Assembly (NCBI RefSeq): GCF_008033135.1
Contig: NZ_CP041335.1
Coordinates: 3,291,925-3,355,924 of the forward strand
From: Chitinolyticbacter meiyuanensis
GTDB lineage: Bacteria; Pseudomonadota; Gammaproteobacteria; Burkholderiales; Chitinibacteraceae
DNA length: 64,000 nt
Direction of reading: 5' to 3'
A program made the translations under genes and the position numbers. A model generated the notes under the pieces. That model did not search any database, was not told the origin of the DNA, and saw only the letters and a list, made by a program, of their open reading frames with translations. The stretch's first letter is position 1. The number at the start of each line of letters is the position of its first letter. Below, in pieces: positions 58,646 to 64,000 of this stretch.

Positions 58646-59218
58646 TCAGTGCAGCGCCTGCGGACTGCCCTCGCCCGACAACTCTTCCTGCCGCACCGCT
58701 TCACGGCGCGCTTCCAGCTGCTCGCCGAGCGCCTGCAGGTCGAGCGACTTGGCTTCCTTCACCTTGGGGAACATCTCCCGCTCCTCTTCCTTCACGTGAT
58801 GCAGCACGTATTCGCGGATCACGTCGTAGAGCGCATTGAAACGAGTGGTGCCCGGCTCGGCGGCCTTCAGTTGCTCGATCAGCGTCTTCACGCTGGCATG
58901 CTCGATCTCGGCTTCGTCCAGAAGCTCGCCCTCCTTCTGCAGCGCCTTGCGTACCGCCGGATAGAACACCTCTTCCTCGATACGGGTGTGGACGGTCAGC
59001 TCCAGACAGGTCTCGGCAGCGATCTTGGCCTTCTCGGCCTTGCTGCGGGCGGCTTCGAACGACTTGAACAGCGCCTTGACCTTGGCGTGGTCGTTCTTTA
59101 GCGATTTCACGGCATCCGGCGCGCGGCGCGCGGCAGTGGTACCGCTTCGGCTGCCCGTGGCGCGACTGCTGGTCCGGCGGGAAGTGGAACTCGATTTGCT
59201 GGTGCTGGTGGATTTCAT
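58646..59218 (-). CDS. Hemerythrin-domain protein
   Basis: 190 residues. A Ser/Arg/Lys-rich N-terminal tail (about 1-32) precedes the four-helix domain with iron-ligand pattern: KNDHAKVKALF, LTVHTRIEEEVFYPA, EIEHASVKTLI, YVLHHVKEEEREMFPKV. Binds a di-iron centre; roles proposed in oxygen or iron handling. The basic tail may bind nucleic acid, by inference. Confidence 0.88.
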   Translation of the reverse strand: MKSTSTSKSSSTSRRTSSRATGSRSGTTAARRAPDAVKSLKNDHAKVKALFKSFEAARSKAEKAKIAAETCLELTVHTRIEEEVFYPAVRKALQKEGELLDEAEIEHASVKTLIEQLKAAEPGTTRFNALYDVIREYVLHHVKEEEREMFPKVKEAKSLDLQALGEQLEARREAVRQEELSGEGSPQALH

Positions 59219-59354
59219 GGCGGCAGAACCTCACAAGGGAAGAAGATATGACCAACCCAGCGCTGGCTGGAGCGGCAACAACACCGTATGCGGCAGGGTT
59301 GCCGCTCACCATCGGCCGTTGTCCATACCCCATGTCAGCGCATGCCCACGCGAC

Positions 59355-60545
59355 TCAGGCATGCGCCGCCGTCGCACTCGAACCGGGCACCAGCACCACC
59401 TTGCGGCAATCCTCCTGCTTCTCGTTGAACAGCGTATAGCCGCGCACCGCTTCCTCCAGCGCCAGCCGATGGCTGATGATCAGCTCCGGCCGCAGCCGCC
59501 CCTCCAGGATATATTCGAGCAGCAGCGGCATATGCCGCTGCACATGGGTCTGCCCCATGCACAATCTCAGGCCTTTCTCGAAGGCATCACCGAGCGGAAA
59601 ACCGTGCACGAAGCCCGCGTAGACCCCGGGCAGGCTGACGGTGCCACCGCGCCGCGTGGCGGCAATCGCCCAGCGCGGCACCACCCCGCGCGAGCCTTCG
59701 GCCTTGATCTCGGTCAGCACTGTTTCCACCAAGCTGCCCTTGGCTTCGAAGCCCACCGCGTCGATGCTGGCGTCCACGCCACGGAAATCGGTGTGCTCGA
59801 TGATGTACTGGGCCGGATCGTCGATCTCGTCGAAGTTGATCGGGTCGACCGCATACGCTGCCGTCGCAAAGTTCAACCGATAGCGATGGTGATCGACCAT
59901 GAAGATCCGCGATGCCCCCAGCAACCGGGCACACGCGGCAGCCATCTGCCCCACCGGCCCAGCGCCAAAGATGGCCACGGTACTGCCCACGCCGACCCCC
60001 GCATCGAGCACGGCCTGGTAGCCGGTGGGCAGGATGTCGGACAGGAACAGCACCCGCTCGTCTGCCACGCCCTCCGGCAGCTTCAACGGCCCCACATTGG
60101 CGCGCGGCACGCGCACGAACTCGGCCTGGCCACCGGCATAGCCGCCGTAGAGGTGGGTGTAGCCGAACATGCCTGCGCCGGATCGCAGGCGCTTGCGATT
60201 GAGCAGCGCGCCCTGGCCCGGATTGGTGTTCTCGCAGGCAGCGAACAGCGTGCGCTCGCAGAAGAAGCAGTGCCCGCAAGCGATGGTGAACGGCACCACC
60301 ACGCGGTCTCCCTTGGCCAGCATCGTCACATCCGGCCCCACCTCCTCGACGATGCCCATGAACTCGTGCCCCAGCACGTCGCCTGCGTGCAGGCCGGGCA
60401 CCTTGCCGCGGAACAGGTGCAGATCCGAACCGCAGATGGCGGTAGCGGTCACCCGCACGATGATGTCGTCCCGTGCATCCAGCACGGGATCGGGAACATG
60501 CTCGACCCGGACATCTAGCGGGCCGTGGTAAGTGAGAGCCTTCAT
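59355..60545 (-). CDS. Zinc-dependent alcohol dehydrogenase, formaldehyde-dehydrogenase-like
   Basis: 396 residues from ATG 60545 (GAGGAGGC upstream). Catalytic zinc block [18 protein letters not shown] and [12 protein letters not shown], structural zinc [19 protein letters not shown] fold [20 protein letters not shown]. Related to glutathione-independent formaldehyde dehydrogenase-type MDR enzymes. Substrate not fixed by the sequence. Confidence 0.9.
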   Translation of the reverse strand: MKALTYHGPLDVRVEHVPDPVLDARDDIIVRVTATAICGSDLHLFRGKVPGLHAGDVLGHEFMGIVEEVGPDVTMLAKGDRVVVPFTIACGHCFFCERTLFAACENTNPGQGALLNRKRLRSGAGMFGYTHLYGGYAGGQAEFVRVPRANVGPLKLPEGVADERVLFLSDILPTGYQAVLDAGVGVGSTVAIFGAGPVGQMAAACARLLGASRIFMVDHHRYRLNFATAAYAVDPINFDEIDDPAQYIIEHTDFRGVDASIDAVGFEAKGSLVETVLTEIKAEGSRGVVPRWAIAATRRGGTVSLPGVYAGFVHGFPLGDAFEKGLRLCMGQTHVQRHMPLLLEYILEGRLRPELIISHRLALEEAVRGYTLFNEKQEDCRKVVLVPGSSATAAHA

Positions 60546-60767
60546 GCCTGCCTCCTCGCGCGGTTTGCGCAGCAAGCAGGCCCCAGCAGCCGCAGTGCCC
60601 GCCGCCAAACCGCTTGGCGCATGGCTACACCCATGCGGTGCGGGTAAAAACTGCACCGCGTTTGCAGGCTTTACTCCGGCAGACGCTGGCAGGTGCCATC
60701 TCGACGAGCACGGCAGTTGGGCACGCCGCATGCAGAGCAACAGTATCCACAACCTGCGAGGTGCATC
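60546..60767. other. Intergenic region, no gene seen
   Basis: 222 bp between the divergent alcohol dehydrogenase and a small acidic gene. It should hold both promoters; no convincing -10/-35 pairs or strong dyads were picked out. Confidence 0.4.
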
Positions 60768-60932
60768 ATGAACCGCCCAGCCCCAACCACTGCATCCCAA
60801 CCGCGCCAAGATGGCCGATCCGATGGCGAAGTCCGCCAAGCTCCGGACGATGAAAACGAGGATCCCAATTCGCGCAGCGGCACCGATCTGAGCCGAGACG
60901 AAGAAGTCGATGATGACGAAGCCGAGGACTGA
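60768..60932 (+). CDS. Small acidic disordered-type protein
   Basis: 54 residues from ATG 60768 with GCGAGG upstream. Ends [13 protein letters not shown], strongly acidic and hydrophilic throughout ([17 protein letters not shown]). Probably intrinsically disordered; no family recognised. Confidence 0.5.
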   Translation: MNRPAPTTASQPRQDGRSDGEVRQAPDDENEDPNSRSGTDLSRDEEVDDDEAED

Positions 60933-61651
60933 GCGCGGTGCACGAGCGTGAGTGGCATTGATCTAAGGAGTTGGGGTCTGCCAAGCATGTCGGGGCAGCC
61001 AGCAGAGCGATGAAGAGCACCTCGACTAACAACACGATGAGGCTGTGATCGCCATGCACCTGCTCACGGCAGCTACGCTAAGCACCGCGAGTTGTTCGCA
61101 CCGCGGCAGCCGGGACGGTAGCACCGGATTCGCCTAGATTCGGCAGCCCGTTCCCATTATTTGAAGGATGATCAAGCGCGGTGACTATCCACCGCGGCGC
61201 TTGTAAGTGGCCCTCTTCAACTTCCCCATCTACGTGTCAAGCACACTACATCCTTACTTTTTCACTTCGCGCCTCACGAATTCACGATGGGCTCGTCGGC
61301 ACAACAGGGTCGAGACGGGTGGCGAGTCTCAGCGCCTGGATCAATCTCCCCGCATAAAGATCGGCGGCTAGCGAACGCCACCCCATGCGTCTCTGCATCG
61401 GCCTACTGGTACACCACCTTCCAACCGCTATCGATTTGCACAATTGGGAAGTTCATTCCTCTGCTGAAGATCAGGAATCGGTAAAAACTGTCGCCGAAAT
61501 TCACCGGCAGTCTCTTCAATCTGGGTGTGGTGAATGAGCCTCCAAACGCACCGCTTGTACCCGATAGCCGGCATCCCGTCACCCGAGCCTTGGGGCCCAC
61601 GCGCGTGAGTGGTAGGATGCCCGATTCCTGACACACCCTGTCCGCAAACAC
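60933..61651. other. 719-bp intergenic region upstream of vgrG
   Basis: No convincing gene. It contains an imperfect hairpin AAGCGCGGTG...CACCGCGGCGCTT (61174-61202) without a T-run. Open frames here (for example near 61287) lack RBS and homology. Expected to hold the vgrG promoter. Confidence 0.45.
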
Positions 61652-64000
61652 ATGGACATCCATCAGCTTCTCGCCTCCTTCGCCGCAGCCTTCACCCAGG
61701 ACCAGCGCCTCGTCTCCCTCCACCTCGGCGACGGCGCCAGCTTCGGCGAACAACTGCTGCCCCAGTCCGTCTCCGGCGAGGAAGCGCTGTCCCAGCCCTA
61801 TCGCTATCAGGTCGACTGCCTCTCCCCCGATGTCGGGTTGGCGCTCAAATCCCTGCTCGGCCTGCCGGCCCAGTTGGGGATTCTGACCAGCGACGGCGGC
61901 GAAGTGGTGCGCTGTGGCGTGGTCACCTCCGCCCAGGCGTTGCCGTCCGATGGTGGCTTTGCGCGTTACCGGCTGATCATCGAGCCGCCGTTGGCGCTGT
62001 TGCAGCATCGTCGCACCAGCCGGGTGTTCCAGGATCTGTCGGTGCCCGACATCGTCAAGACGGTGCTCGACGAACATATCGGCGCCAATCCAGTGTTCGG
62101 TGCCACCTTCGCCGTGCAATTCCAGTTGAGCGCAAGCTATCCACTGCGCTCCTATTGCCTGCAGTACCGGGAATCCGATCTGGCCTTCGTCAGCCGCCTG
62201 CTGGCCGAGGAAGGCATTGCCTGGCGTTTTGCCCATGAAGCGGGCGATACGCCGAAGGTCACCTTGGTGGCGTTCGATGATCCCTATGCGCTGCCGCAGG
62301 CGGCACAGGGTGCCGTGCGCTTCCATCGCGCCGATGCCACCGAGGCGGAAGACAGCCTCACCGACTGGACCAGTGCCCGCCAACTGGGGGCCGGTGCGGT
62401 GGCGCTGGCATCGTTCGACTACAAGCCGGTGCTGACCCAGCAGGTGGCCGAAGGCACTGCAGTGGATCAGGGCGCCGGCGGCGATCAGGCGCAATCCTCG
62501 CTGGAGGACTACGATCCGCAGTCGCTGTACTACGCCGGCGATGCTGAACAGCTGTCGCGCTATGCCCAGCTGCGCCAGCAGGCGCATGACCTGAAGAAGA
62601 AGCAGTTCCGCGGTGCCGGTACCGTGCGCAATCTGCAGGTGGGTGAGTGGTTCGCCCTCACCGATCACCCGCTGCACGATGCCGATGCGCCGGAGCAGCG
62701 CGAGTTCGTCGCCAGCCAGCTCTCCTTCACCGCCTACAACAACCTGCCCGGTGACCTGACCCGCTTCCTGAGCCAGGGGCTGGAAGCACCGCAACCGTTC
62801 ACCGTCGAATTCGAGGCGCAACGCCGCGGCATTGCGCTCACCCCCAGCTACAGCCATGGCGAGCATGCCAAGCCCTCCGCCCGGGGGGTACAGACCGCCA
62901 CCGTGGTCGGCCCGGCTGGCGAAGAGATCCATACCGACGAGCATGGCCGGATCAAGGTGCAGTTCCACTGGCAACGCCAGAGCGAACATGCCGACTTTGG
63001 TGCCCACCTCGACGAGCGTTCCTCCTGCTGGATTCGTGTCGCCTATCCCAGTGCCGGGGTGAACTGGGGTCACCAGTTCATTCCCCGCATCGGCCAGGAA
63101 GTGCTGGTCGACTTCGTCGAAGGCGATATCGACCGCCCCATCGTCACCGGCGTGGTCTACAACGGCAGCCACCCGCCCCCGCACTTCTCCGGTGCCGGCA
63201 ACCTGCCGGCCAATAAAACCCTCTCCGGCATCAAGTCCAAGGAATATCAGGGCAGCCAGTATGGCGAACTGCTGTTCGACGACACCCAGGGGGAAGTACG
63301 CACCAAGCTCTCGTCCGAACACGGCAAGACCCAGCTCAACCAGGGTTACCTCGCCCACCCCAGAGCCGACGGCAAGGCCGAACCGCGCGGTGACGGCTTC
63401 GAGCTGCGCACCGATCGCCATGGCGCCGTCCGTGCCGCACAAGGCCTCTTGCTCAGTACCGAAGCCAAATCCGGCGCCAGTGGCAAACAACTGGATCGCG
63501 AACAGGCACAAGCCCAACTCGAAGCCGCACAACAGCTGGCGCAGACCCTCAGCGACACCGCCCAGCATCAACTGGCCGACCCCACCGAGATCGGTCCCGA
63601 AACCCTCGATCTCGAAGGCGCCAAACAGGCCCAGTCACCACAAGGCCACCTCGATCACCTGAACGAAGCGCTCAAGGCCTGGGAAGCGGGTTCCAACACC
63701 GACGAACAAGGCAAGACGGCGAAAGAACAACCGGGACAGCAGCCGATCCTGATCGCCACCGCCCCGGCCGGCATTGGTTTGACCACGCCGAACGAACTCA
63801 TCCTCAACGCCGGTCACAACCTCGACCTGGTCAGCCAGCGCGACACGCAGCAGACCACCGCCCGGCGCTGGGTGCACAACGTCGGCAGCAAGATCAGCCT
63901 GTTCGTGCAGGGGGTGGCGGACAAGGTGAACCTGAAGCTGATTGCCGCCAAGGGCCATGTCAATGTGCAGGCGCAGTCGGGCGATGTGGAGATTGTTGGC
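61652..64000 (+). CDS. vgrG: Type VI secretion tip protein VgrG, partial
   Basis: 783 codons from ATG 61652 to the window edge, no stop. gp27-like N-terminus (QPYRYQVDCLSPDVGLALKS; YPLRSYCLQYRESDLAFVSR), gp5 OB fold (EIHTDEHGRIKVQFHWQR; GQEVLVDFVEGDIDRPIVTG), then a DUF2345-like extension (TAPAGIGLTTPNELILNAGH). It forms the trimeric tip of the T6SS needle and carries effectors. A large antisense frame opposite it is a shadow. Confidence 0.95.
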   Translation, partial: MDIHQLLASFAAAFTQDQRLVSLHLGDGASFGEQLLPQSVSGEEALSQPYRYQVDCLSPDVGLALKSLLGLPAQLGILTSDGGEVVRCGVVTSAQALPSDGGFARYRLIIEPPLALLQHRRTSRVFQDLSVPDIVKTVLDEHIGANPVFGATFAVQFQLSASYPLRSYCLQYRESDLAFVSRLLAEEGIAWRFAHEAGDTPKVTLVAFDDPYALPQAAQGAVRFHRADATEAEDSLTDWTSARQLGAGAVALASFDYKPVLTQQVAEGTAVDQGAGGDQAQSSLEDYDPQSLYYAGDAEQLSRYAQLRQQAHDLKKKQFRGAGTVRNLQVGEWFALTDHPLHDADAPEQREFVASQLSFTAYNNLPGDLTRFLSQGLEAPQPFTVEFEAQRRGIALTPSYSHGEHAKPSARGVQTATVVGPAGEEIHTDEHGRIKVQFHWQRQSEHADFGAHLDERSSCWIRVAYPSAGVNWGHQFIPRIGQEVLVDFVEGDIDRPIVTGVVYNGSHPPPHFSGAGNLPANKTLSGIKSKEYQGSQYGELLFDDTQGEVRTKLSSEHGKTQLNQGYLAHPRADGKAEPRGDGFELRTDRHGAVRAAQGLLLSTEAKSGASGKQLDREQAQAQLEAAQQLAQTLSDTAQHQLADPTEIGPETLDLEGAKQAQSPQGHLDHLNEALKAWEAGSNTDEQGKTAKEQPGQQPILIATAPAGIGLTTPNELILNAGHNLDLVSQRDTQQTTARRWVHNVGSKISLFVQGVADKVNLKLIAAKGHVNVQAQSGDVEIVG

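Noticed and set aside
58986..60518. 510-codon open frame on the plus strand
   Set aside because: Antisense to the hemerythrin and alcohol dehydrogenase genes, both well supported.
61403..63571. 722-codon open frame on the minus strand
   Set aside because: It lies wholly antisense to vgrG, whose domains are unmistakable; long antisense frames are common in GC-rich coding DNA.

Overview
The window looks like part of a beta-proteobacterial chromosome, most likely Neisseriales. This is inferred from the high GC content, a TspB-like inoviral adsorption protein of a type known from Neisseria, and the general flavour of the host genes; no rRNA is present to confirm it. About two thirds of the window is mobile DNA.

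Bases 1 to about 39,842 are most of a temperate siphophage prophage whose left end lies outside the window. Order: immunity region (CI-like repressor on the minus strand, YdaS/Cro-like gene and CII-like gene on the plus strand); a densely overlapping early operon (small winged-helix proteins, a GIY-YIG-like T5orf172 protein, a DUF1376 replication protein, a DnaC-type loader, NinB, an HNH-like protein, a HAD phosphatase, a PDDEXK resolvase-like protein, a Q-like regulator); packaging and head genes (small and large terminase, portal, MuF, scaffold, P22-type coat); connectors and tail (tail terminator, tube, chaperones joined by a -1 frameshift); an accessory island with a probable C4-type antisense RNA and BRO-N antirepressor; then tape measure, a GTA-like tail tip, fibres, lysis genes and an SGNH tailspike. 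The right end carries a minus-strand operon of three DNA-binding-type proteins and a divergent pair of SRAP proteins, one with an intact and one with a lost active site. The prophage ends at a 63-nt 3' fragment of tRNA-Ser(CGA), read as the displaced attachment site.

Bases 39,843 to 45,198 are a filamentous (inovirus) prophage: Xre-type repressor with an operator array, HUH replication protein, ssDNA-binding protein, small capsid proteins, pIII/TspB-like adsorption protein, pVI-like protein and Zot. Zot is cut near its membrane segment by an intact IS3-family element (45,199-46,392), which also abuts a second, truncated IS3-family element on the other strand (to about 47,398). The flanks of the intact IS share no target duplication, so an IS-associated deletion removed the right end of the inovirus.

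From about 47,600 onward the DNA is host: histidine phosphatase, NAD(P)H-hydrate dehydratase, methyltransferase, a Ku and LigD end-joining pair, a general-stress flavin-fold protein, a DUF2158 protein, a Na+/H+ antiporter, an iron-permease-like protein, a degenerate SRAP protein, a periplasmic binding protein, a hemerythrin protein, a zinc alcohol dehydrogenase, and the start of a type VI secretion vgrG that runs off the right edge. The Ku/LigD, hemerythrin and stress-type genes together suggest a stress and DNA-repair neighbourhood.
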